Source: Pyropia haitanensis
Taxonomy: Eukaryota > Rhodophyta > Bangiophyceae > Bangiales > Bangiaceae
Direction of reading: 5' to 3'
Length of the DNA stretch: 64,000 nucleotides
Assembly: GCA_008729055.1 (NCBI GenBank)
Contig: SDUX01000001.1
Span: 806,001 to 870,000, forward strand
Below are positions 55,900-64,000 of the stretch, one piece after another. Under the pieces are notes generated by a model. The model worked only from the letters and a program-made list of their open reading frames with translations, ran no database searches and had not been told where the DNA came from. The translations under genes and the position numbers were made by a program. Within the stretch, counting starts at the first letter, position 1. The number at the start of each line of letters is the position of its first letter.

Positions 55900-55948
55900 G
55901 AGGTGCTCGAGCAGGAGCACCGCCGACGTGGCTCAATGGTTGTGCGCA
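55900..55948. repeat. Right arm of inverted repeat
   Basis: About 48 bp beginning GAGGTGCTCGAGCAGGAGCA on the plus strand, the partner of 54509-54556. Confidence 0.7.
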
Positions 55949-56312
55949 CGCTCTTGATTCTCATAGCGCCATCAACCTCCGCTGCCCTGAGCAGCCTCCC
56001 AGAAAAGCACATCCTCAACAGCCGCCCGTCATCGATGCTTGCGCTACGGCGCGAAGGAAGAAGTAGACCCGCCCGGTGTCGGCTAGACATGGAAGAAACT
56101 CAGTGGGCATACCGCCAACACGGGGAGAGTGAACAAAGAACGAGCACAGAAAAAAAAAAAAATGAAGCAAAAAAGACAGACAGACCAGAAAAGGAAAACA
56201 GACACAAAGAAGTAAATAAGGACAGTGAGAGCAAAGAAAAGAAACGCCGCCACCACCACCACAGGCGGCCCGTACACGATCGGCGCAGTGCATCTACCCT
56301 TCCGACTGGCCA
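55949..56312. other. AT-rich spacer between element and GATA gene
   Basis: 364 bp, A-rich on the plus strand (56145-56250), at the 3' side of the GATA gene. On the minus strand this is T/C-rich. No gene seen. Confidence 0.4.
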
Positions 56313-56878
56313 TCACGGCTCGTTGCCCCAGAGGTTGCCGCCCAGAGAGAAGCCACTAAACACCTCTGGCGCGGTCGCCGTCGGCGCGTCGACACCGGCG
56401 CCCATCCCCCCATGGGGCGATGGCAGGAACGGTGGGGGCGCGACGCACCCGGCAGCCATATCTGGGATCGGTTGATGCAAAGCCACCACCGGGTGCACCG
56501 CCGCCGCCGTCGGCGTGCCGGCAGGGACCGCCAGCTGCGGGCGGGTGCCCCAAGCTGCGTCAAAGATTGGTGCGGCGAGGTGCAGGGGGGAGAGCCCGAC
56601 GGCCGCCGCCCGCGGCGCCACCCCGCCCGCCGCGGCCGCCCCCAACAGGTCCTCCTCGTCCAGGCATAGGCCCGACACCGCCGTCGGCGACGGGCCCGCA
56701 CGCGCCGCCGCCATCGCCGCCGCCAGCAGGCAGTCCTGATTGGCGGGCAGGGTAAGGGCGCCGGCAGGCAGCGCCGGCACGGGCGGCACGTGCACTTCCG
56801 CGCCCCACGGGGCAGAGAGCCCCAGGTCCACAGTGCCTCCATCAACAACGCCGGCCGCACAAGCCCCACCGCCGCCGC

Positions 56879-56910
<32 letters not shown>

Positions 56911-56911
56911 C

Positions 56912-56942
<31 letters not shown>

Positions 56943-57031
56943 ATCGCAACCGCCGCCGCCGCCGCCGCCACCGCAACCGTCGCCGCCACCGCCGCCGCCG
57001 CCGCCGCCACCGCAACCGTCGCCGCCGCCGC

Positions 57032-57063
<32 letters not shown>

Positions 57064-58501
57064 ACGCCGCCGCGGCCACCGCCGCCGCGGTCCATGCTGC
57101 ACAAGCTGAGGCTCTGCGGCGATTCCGCCGGGCTCTCCCCCCAGCAGCTGCTCGTGCGGCGGGAGGGCGCGCCCGCCAGCACGATCTGGCCGCCGCCGTG
57201 GGTGCTCGCCCGGGACGCGGTCGACAGTGTCGTGGAGAGGCGGCCCGACACGGCTTGGTGGGTGTGGTGGCTGGGCGCGGAGCCCCACGGCACCTCCGCC
57301 ACCGAGACGACCGAGCCACGCGTGGTCGTTCCCACCCGCTGGTCATGCGAGCCCCTGCCCGTAGGAGACGCCACGACGGGCAGCGCGGGGACAGGAGGAG
57401 GAGGCGGCGGCGGCTCGCACGGCGGCAGCGCCCGCTCGTCGGTGCCCCCGTCCGACCCCCCCCCCCAAATCAGGTCCTTGGCGCCCAGGTCTTTGGTCAC
57501 CCCCTTGAGCGCCCGCACCACCTCTGGATCCACCGGCACGTACGGCGGTGGTAGCCGCCCGTCTGCAATCGACGAAAGAGCGACCACCAGCCCCGCGTCG
57601 AGGCACGCTGCCGCCGTGGCACACTCGGTGGCCGACACGCGCGGGCACTTGCGGGGGCCGTCGGCACCCCGCGGCGGCGCGGCGGCGCGGCGCTTGCGGG
57701 ACGGAGGCTTGATAGATGACAGCGACGTTGGCGTCGTCGTGGCCGCCTCCGGGACGCCGCCGCCACCGCCGGCAAGCATGCCGACTGGGCTGACGGCGGT
57801 ACCGGCGGCGACGGGGGTGGGGGTAGCCACCCGGGGCGGCAAGTCCGCCGCCGCCACCACCGGCGAGCCACCACCGTTTGCCGCCTCGGGGTTGGGCTTG
57901 GCCGCCGCGCCGCGACCACCACCAGCAGCCGTCGCCCGCTTGACCTTGACCACTCCATCCACCGGCGGCCGCGGTCGACGGGCCGGACCACCCGCCGCGG
58001 CATTGATGCCAGGCTTGGCCTTTGCGGGCGGCGTGCCCCGACGGACGGCTGCCGGCGACGCCTTCCCAGCACGAGTTGCGACGGCTGCCGCTGCAACCGC
58101 AGCCGCTGCAGCTGTTGCTGTTGCTGCCTTTGCTGCCGGCACCCGCTGCTTGCCCGCCTCGCCCACCCCGCCCACCACCCCACCCGAGCCCGTCCTCGCC
58201 GCGCCGTCCGCGGCGGCGGCCGCCGCAATGGCGGCGGCCGCGCGCTCCCGCTTTTGCTGCTTGGAGAAGCGCAGCCCACACGCGTTGCAGAGCGTCGACT
58301 TGCCCGTTGGCCCCGGCCGCCGGCAGGCCGTAAAGTCCGAGTGGCATTCGAGGCACGCCCACCCCGCCTGGTGCACCGACTTGGTCGACCGCGCCGGCCG
58401 CGCCGCCGCCGTCGTCGTCGCCGCCGTTGGTGCCGCGGCCGCGGCGCGCGGGGCAACAGCCCCACTACCATTGGGCGGCGACGGCGCCGCCACCGCCACC
58501 G

Positions 58502-58544
<43 letters not shown>

Positions 58545-58736
58545 GGCGGAGGCAGAAGGTGGTGCAGCGCCGCGGCCGGCACCGCGCCTCGCCGCACGGA
58601 TCGTGGCGCCCGGAGCCACCACCGCACCAATGGCCGCTGTCGCTGCCACCGCCGCCGCCGCCGCCGAGGGTGCCACGGCTGGCACGCCCGCCGGTGAGCT
58701 CACCCCAGCCCGCCGCATCCCGTCGCCCCTCGCCAT
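56313..58736 (-). CDS. GATA-type zinc-finger transcription factor
   Basis: 807 residues from the ATG at 58736 (MARGDGMRRAGVSSPAG); an in-frame upstream GTG would extend it. A single GATA finger lies at about residues 128-153: C-x2-C-x18-C-x2-C with CLECHSDFTACRRPGPTGKS and LCNACGLRF. The 18-residue loop is the plant/fungal type. A basic tail (SKQQKRERAA) follows, as needed for DNA minor-groove contacts. Downstream are Ala/Lys patches, KRRAAAPPRGADGPRKCPR, and a segment ATECATAAACLDAGLVVALS. Then come VPVDPEVVRALKGVTKDLGA, long Gly runs, and a less biased C-terminus (CLDEEDLLGAAAAGGVAPRA; FSGFSLGGNLWGNEP) that may be an activation region. One continuous frame. Targets unknown; plant and algal GATA factors often act in nitrogen or light responses. 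Confidence 0.85.
57596..58517 (-). repeat. Source segment of the GATA duplication
   Basis: This 922-bp stretch corresponds to 54571-55242, apart from a 251-bp gap (57971-58221). Only a handful of differences are visible across the aligned 670 bp, in the same orientation, so the duplication is recent or is homogenised by conversion. Confidence 0.85.
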
Positions 58737-59687
58737 CTCTTGCCGAGCACACGCACGCGGCAGTCGTGGGAGACCGCGGCGGACGCAACCAAAGCCCTTA
58801 CCGTCGGGTCGTCCGCCTCCCCCCTCACCAACCCCCGGCGCACCCGCCACGCCGCCTTGAGTTCACGCGCCCCGCCCCTGAAGCGCGTGGGGATGTGGTA
58901 GAAAGCCCGCCGGTGTCACCCACGGCGAGGTGCGTCCGCGCCGCCGCCGCACCCTTGGTCAACAGCAATGCGGGCAAAAGAGGGGGGGCGCGATGGCAAT
59001 GTGGCGGGGGAGTACGCGGCGGCGGCGGCGGTCCGCGGCGGGCGACGGGGGTAGTGGGGCAAGGGGAGGAGAGGGGCGGCGTCGATATGGCACCTGTAAG
59101 TGCAGCCGCGCGGCGACGCGCAGGCCGACGACGCGGCGAGGCGATGCGCAGGCCGTCTGCCGCGCGCAGGGCCGCGTCTCGGGGGGCAGTCGACAGCCCC
59201 CCCCCCCCCCACCCCCCCCCCCCCTGGTCCGCCCCCCCGCCGGCCGCCACACAGATACCCACAAGCCCCCCGCCGCGCACGCGCATGCACCGAGGGGGGA
59301 CGGCGGGTGGCGGCCGCCGCCGCGCGCGCACACCCACACTGCCAAACTGCGAGGTCCAAGGGACACCCCCCCGCCACGCAACCCCTGGCGGGTCGCCGCC
59401 GCACCCTAACCCCCCTCGCACGCCGAGTAACCTCGAGAGGGCCCCGCCACGCTTAACCTTGCGAGTCTGGGCCTGCCGGCCAGTAGAGCGGGAGGCGGGG
59501 CGGGAGGAACGCCGCCGCAGGCACCTTTCTCCCCGCCCCCACCGCCGGCCGTCAGCCCACGCAGTCACACCCGCGCGGCCCCCCCCACCCCACCCACCCC
59601 CCCTCAGGCCTGCGCATGCGGCACCTGGCGAAGCCTCGACCTATCCGCCAACGCTCCAGCCGCCGCCCGGTCCGTCCACACGACCCC
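58737..59687. other. Upstream region of the GATA gene, no gene supported
   Basis: About 950 bp, GC-rich with C runs (59196-59224) and an A/G-rich patch around 58975-59090. Frames are open on both strands without recognisable motifs. It probably holds the 5' leader and promoter of the GATA gene. Confidence 0.4.
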
Positions 59688-60079
59688 TCACAGGGGAAAT
59701 GGAAACGGGGGGGGGGGGGGGAGAAGGTGAAGGACAGTGCAGCTTGCGGCCAAGCGCTCGGGCGGTGACACCTTCACCAACTGGTCGACCACGGCCCAGC
59801 AGCCGTCCGCCGCGCACCAATAACCCAGCAAACCCAAGCCCGTCTCCCGCCGCACCCCCCCAGTTCCCGCCGTCGCCGCCTCACCGTTGGCCACCGCATC
59901 CGCCAACTGGCCGCCAGGTCCCAGGAACCGCCGCCGTCCGCTGGCTTGGGGGCCGCGACGCACACGAGAGGACGCCCGCCGGGCGGCGTCCAAGTCTCCA
60001 AGACCCGCACGCGCGCAGCGGCGCGGGTGGGGAAGTCCGCCGCGCAGCCGCCGCACTCGAGCGCGCGAGGACGTGGCAA
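59688..60079 (-). other. Possible unassigned coding segment
   Basis: Two overlapping minus-strand frames read less biased than the surroundings. One starts at 60079 (MPRPRALECGGCAADFPTRA, then VRVLETWTPPGGRPLVCVAA). The other ends at 59688 (RRETGLGLLGYWCAADGCWA, then VVDQLVKV). They could be one exon with a frame break, or an upstream exon of the GATA gene: a GTGAGG donor-like word occurs near 59884. I recognise no family. Confidence 0.2.
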
Positions 60080-62476
60080 GGCACCATTGACATGGGGGCC
60101 ACTTTTTGTGCGGTTCCGCCCTCGAGACGACGTCTACTAGGAGGCGTGTTCAGCCGCGCCTGAGTGGAGGCGCGCGCTGCATGGAGGTCCACGGCCAGCA
60201 GTCATCCGGCCAACTGACGAGACCAAGAAGTCACGAGATCGAGCTGATGGCCAACCGCGACGTCTCCACAGCGACGGGACGTCGAGACGTAACTCGAGAC
60301 TCTTCTCGTGTGAGTTTGTGTGGTTTTCCACGGGAAATTTGCCCCACAGCTTCTGTCTGTGACGGGCACGGTACAGGGTCGGAGAAGGCAGCTGCAGCCA
60401 ATGAGGCCGCGCTGGGAAACCCTCTCTCGAGTGCCAAGCAGTACAGTCCCGACCCGAACACCAGCCTGCACCGGACGGAATGGTCGTAACAAGTCATACA
60501 AGTGCGTCAACCAGGACGACAACGAAGAGGCACAAGCGTGAGGGATGCAAGATGGCAAGCTTAATGCCGTCTACAAAGTACACTGGCTGCGAGACCTTGG
60601 CGGCAGCGCTCGGATACTGTGGGTGCCGTGGTTTGCCCGCGCCGGGTATCCCGCCGTGGTCCCCGTTCTCTCCAGGTCCCCGCAATGGCGGCGCCTGCTG
60701 TGGAGGGGAGGCGCTGAGGATCCCAGGCGGGATGAAGCCCGCCCAGGAGCTGGAATGCAATGCGTTTTGATGGGCACCCTGATGCGACGGAAGTGGCCTG
60801 GCAGATTGTCGACGGGACATCCAAGCTGATGACAGTATTGGCCCGGCCAGCTGAGGGCGAAAGGGGTGGTAGACCAGTGATAGTGTTCAAAGCACGAATG
60901 CCAAGGGTGGCGGGGGCGGCGGCAGCGGCGACAGCAGCCGTGTCAGTGCCGTTGGCAGCAGCATGACGAAGAGGATACGGTCGTCTGCAACTGTTGACAA
61001 GAACGGGAGGAGGATGCCGCTGGACCTCAACATGGTTCGCCAATGACCTCCACATGACTGCCTGCCTACTTCCTCTAGACCACTTGCTCGCTCACAATTG
61101 CCGTCTGTCTGTGAGCTGTTTTTCCTTCCCCTGTGGCGCCCGTTCGACCTCGTGTTGTCATTCATCCGCCCACATTCGGGCCACTCATCACTCTTCACCC
61201 CCAGCCCCTTACTCTGCCACCTATCCCATCCAGGCCGGCCACTCCCCGCCCAAACACCCCCGTCTGTCCTCTCACCTGGTACATTCCACCTCCTGGTCGC
61301 TCACCAACGTCCCGTGGTAGGCCCCGCCGCAACTGGACAGCCGAAGTCTCGGACCTGGGAGTGTATTTGTTCGCGATCATCTTGCTGTGGTATTTATGAG
61401 CTAATTTTCTTTCGCTGTTTGAGTCTTGCACGGTATGAAGTACGGCGTTTAGCGTTCATTGCTCGCCCCACGAATTCAGCATGGACGCGCCAGCAGGAGA
61501 GAGGTCAGTCCTTCTCCTATGCATACAGGTTACCAGGGACAGTGGAGAGGTGTTCCTTCTCAGGTCCGCCACGCCCCCAAACGTCGGAGGGCGGCTGCCG
61601 CCCAGACCGACAAGGATGCCTCAACAGCTAGTAGTGCGGAGGTGGTGCCAACGGCTACAGCCGACTAACCAAATACCTCTGATTCGGTCGGGTTCACCTC
61701 TCACAATGATGAGCTGGCGATGGTGGGTTCTTCAAGATAAACAATTGTGGGCGAGAGCGGTGGCATCGGTGGAGAGGGGAATTGTGGGGCCGTGCACTCC
61801 GACGCAGCCGTTGCCTCGGTCTCTGCCGCCACCGCCGCCACCGCCGGATATCCGCCATTGCCGTCGATAGCTCGGCCGAGGGATACTGTTGCTGCTCCTC
61901 TTGGAAAGGAGCTGCTGCGGGCCACCTCCGTCGCTGCCCGGGAGAGCACGATCGTTTCATTGATCGCCTGTCAGACTTGGCTCAATCCAGCAGAGACGAT
62001 TTACTTTGTGTATCACGCAAACACTTGCACATGCACACAATAGTTGATGGCGAATTGTAACTGCCACACGTGTCAATCTGCCAGCAATGAATACGAGAGA
62101 CTTGCCCTCTCCAGGGTAACCTCAGCCCGTGTGTCAGGGTGCTACTCTTTCTTCATCCTTGTGTGCGAAACACCCACTTGGTTGCGCTGCCGTAGAGTGG
62201 CCATAGCTGCATGTGTGACGCGTCCACCAGCTCCGTCAGCAGACGGCCGCCCGTCTCGCTACCTACTCCCGGCCACGTTCATCCTCGTTGCCGTTGCGGT
62301 CGGCAGCAGTTCATCGCACCTCTTCACCACTCGTCTGTGCCGCAGTGCGCGCGCACGGCGCTGCGCCTCGGCACCGCGGTCACCTCTACGGCATCGCTCG
62401 GCGTGGGGCCTTGGTGCGTTGGCCGCCCCCTCCACCTCGCCTGGCCCGTCCTCTTCCCTTCCCCACTTTTGTCAAG
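60080..62476. other. 2.4-kb spacer before the palmitoyltransferase gene
   Basis: Base composition is moderate, the least GC-biased long stretch in the window. I read all frames without finding a domain. Short frames at 60994-61320 and 61098-61631 (+) are unconvincing. AT-rich patches at 61370-61450 and 61990-62050 may be promoter sequence for the plus-strand gene at 62477. Confidence 0.4.
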
Positions 62477-63850
62477 ATGCCCCCGTTTGACCGCAGCAAG
62501 TACAGCGCCCCTTACCGGGGTCCCCTGGCTTGGGCGCTCCCCGGGGTGCGGGTGATTCGCTTCCGCGCCTCCCGGCTGCCCGCCCTCATCCCGGTGGTGC
62601 TGGTGCTGGGCATCATTACCCTCTCCTGGGCAACTACCGTTTTTGGCGCCCTCCTGCCGCTCCTGTCGTCGGCGCCCCTGGCGGCGCTGGCGGGCCTGCT
62701 CGTCTTCCACCCCATCGTCGCCGCGGTCGTTGCAAACTACCTGCTGTGCGTCGCAACGGATCCAGGGAGCGTGCCGGATGACTGGCGGGCACCGCCGCCG
62801 ACGCCGCCCGGGGGGGTGGACGGGCAGGGGCCAGTCCAGCCAGGGGGCGAGGGGCCACACGCTCACGGCATGGCCGTGGGGTGTGTACCCCCTGGTGGGG
62901 GTGGCGGTGACGGCGGCGGCTTAGCGGGTGGGGGAGAAGGCGGCGTCCACGAGGCGCTGCTGATGGAGGACAACAGGGGCGAGGTGGGTGACGCGGTTGG
63001 CGGGCCAGGCACGGCCATGACATCTTGGGAGCGGGGTGCGGACCGGGCCGGCTCCGCGGCGGGTGGCGTTGGCGGCGGCGGCGGTGGTGGTGGGGACGCA
63101 GGTGGCGGTGGCACCGCCGCCGGCGCGACCTTCCGCTATGCCCACCTGATGCACGAGCGCAACGGCGACGGCGGGTACCGCTACTGCAACAAGTGTGGCA
63201 GCTACAAACCCGACCGCACCCACCACTGCCGCCGCTGCGGCATGTGCGTGATGAAGATGGACCACGACTGCGTCTTTATTGCCAACTGCGTCGGCGCGGG
63301 CAACCACAAGTTCTTCCTCTCCTTTATTTTTTGGGCCTTCCTCGGCACGCTCTTCACCACTATCGTCGCGGGGCCCGCCTTTTTCCGCATCCTCACCAAC
63401 GCGGGCGGCCACGTGGGCGCCCGCCGCCCCCGGCACGTGGCCGCCGCCGCCCACGCGCTGTACGACGCGGCCTCGGAGGCGGTCGTGTCGCGACGGGCGG
63501 CCGGCGGCAGCGTCGTTGGCGGGCCGGGCCCGCCGCAGCGCGCCGACCTGACCGCCCTCCTCCTCGGCGGTTACATCCTCAACACCAGCTTCACGTTTGC
63601 GCTGGGCATCTTTGTGGCCATGCACGCGTACCTGCTGTCGCACGGGCGGACGACGATTGAGATGTATGAGCTGGCCGACGCGCAGCGCCTCGCGTCGGCG
63701 CGCGCGTACGACCTGGGGGTGCGGCCCAACGTGGTCGCCACCTGCGGGCCGTCGTGGTACCTGTGGGGGGTGCCCACGACGGTGGGGCTCCACGGGGGGG
63801 CGGGGGGGGGGGTCGTGTGGGAGCGCCGGAGACCAGCTATTGGGGTATGA
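62477..63850 (+). CDS. DHHC-family S-acyltransferase with DHDC variant
   Basis: A protein palmitoyltransferase of about 457 residues in Golgi, ER or plasma membrane. After MPPFDRSKYSAPYRGPLAWA come two membrane segments (LIPVVLVLGIITLSWA; AALAGLLVFHPIVAAVVANY), the family's TDPGSVPDDW motif, and a Gly-rich insertion. The Cys-rich domain at about residues 235-285 follows: YRYCNKCGSYKPDRTHHC, RRCGMCVMKMDHDC and VFIANCVGAGNHKFF. Zinc-binding Cys and His are kept, but the signature reads DHDC instead of DHHC (63260-63271). Two more membrane segments follow (FILSFIFWAFLG-like; LGGYILNTSFTFALGIFVAM), then the TTxE-like motif RTTIEMYEL. The C-terminus is unsure: a G run near 63796-63811 may shift the frame, giving a stop at 63896 instead. 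Confidence 0.88.
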   Translation: MPPFDRSKYSAPYRGPLAWALPGVRVIRFRASRLPALIPVVLVLGIITLSWATTVFGALLPLLSSAPLAALAGLLVFHPIVAAVVANYLLCVATDPGSVPDDWRAPPPTPPGGVDGQGPVQPGGEGPHAHGMAVGCVPPGGGGGDGGGLAGGGEGGVHEALLMEDNRGEVGDAVGGPGTAMTSWERGADRAGSAAGGVGGGGGGGGDAGGGGTAAGATFRYAHLMHERNGDGGYRYCNKCGSYKPDRTHHCRRCGMCVMKMDHDCVFIANCVGAGNHKFFLSFIFWAFLGTLFTTIVAGPAFFRILTNAGGHVGARRPRHVAAAAHALYDAASEAVVSRRAAGGSVVGGPGPPQRADLTALLLGGYILNTSFTFALGIFVAMHAYLLSHGRTTIEMYELADAQRLASARAYDLGVRPNVVATCGPSWYLWGVPTTVGLHGGAGGGVVWERRRPAIGV

Positions 63851-64000
63851 CGAGGGCGGCGAGGAGGGGCAGACGCGGCGCGCGGGGGAGCAGTGAATGG
63901 CATAACAGAAATGAAACGCCGCCGGTGTGCACAATCGACCCGCCGCGCGCCGCGTGGGTGCCCAACGGGAGGCTGTGGACTCCGCGCATGTCGCATGGCG
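63851..64000. other. 3' flank of the palmitoyltransferase gene
   Basis: 150 bp to the window edge. It may include the true C-terminus of the acyltransferase if the G run near 63800 is one or two bases wrong. No other feature. Confidence 0.4.

Larger units (their letters stand above)
54509..55948. mobile_element. Possible element: GATA gene fragment between imperfect inverted repeats
   Basis: Left end (about 54509-54556) and right end (about 55900-55948) are imperfect inverted repeats of about 48 bp with shared core AGCACCGCCGACGTGGCT. Weaker resemblance extends outwards and is visible in translation (LEHRRRGLMVARTVGTL against QEHRRRGSMVVRTLLIL). Between them lies a rearranged copy of the neighbouring GATA gene. 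This is the layout of a transposon or inverted duplication that captured gene sequence. No target-site duplication and no transposase are visible, so mobility is only a hypothesis. Confidence 0.35.

Overview
The window is nuclear DNA of a eukaryote with extremely GC-rich, homopolymer-rich sequence. It carries about 17 recognisable protein genes. Almost all are single-exon; only two spliceosomal introns can be placed with confidence. Several products look plastid-, mitochondrion- or ER-directed: a HEAT-repeat protein and a thioredoxin with transit-peptide-like starts, a mitochondrial ferredoxin, a complex I LYR subunit, Tim8 and GET4. Intron poverty, high GC and plastid-type genes suggest a photosynthetic protist or alga. 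A bangiophycean red alga (Porphyra/Pyropia type) fits best, but this is inference and no marker in the window is decisive.

Layout. 1-2160: low-complexity, no gene. 2161-4234 (-): inositol-pentakisphosphate 2-kinase, head-to-head with SmB at 4979-6229 (+). 6230-8301: degenerate repeats, no gene. 8302-13972 (+): a large SANT-domain nuclear protein. 13973-18473: homopolymer and trinucleotide desert. 18474-21141 (-): two-exon allantoinase, head-to-head with a plastid HEAT-repeat protein (21599-22378, +), then GET4 (23358-24458, +). 24908-28693 (-): complex I LYR subunit and a Tudor-like domain protein. 28694-32863: GC-rich desert. 32864-33565 (-): secreted NTR-like protein, head-to-head with Tim8 (34512-34784, +). 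35917-38952 (-): purple acid phosphatase and an atypical thioredoxin, the latter head-to-head with mitochondrial ferredoxin (39899-40600, +). 41270-43198 (-): SLC4-type anion transporter. 44365-45524 (-): two-exon carbonyl-reductase-like SDR, head-to-head with a P-loop kinase (46194-47120, +). 47555-53591 (+): condensin II subunit CAP-G2. 54509-55948: a rearranged partial copy of a GATA-factor gene lying between inverted repeats. 56313-58736 (-): the intact GATA factor. 62477-63850 (+): DHHC-family palmitoyltransferase with a DHDC active-site variant.

The genes are mostly housekeeping and do not form one pathway. Two structural themes stand out. First, at least seven genes read cleanly only if the frame changes inside runs of G or C; every proposed change sits at such a run, so run-length errors in the assembly are the simplest reading. 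Second, many genes are paired head-to-head across short, locally AT-rich spacers, some sharing the 9-mer AATTACAAG. The most unusual locus is the GATA duplication at 54.5-58.7 kb.
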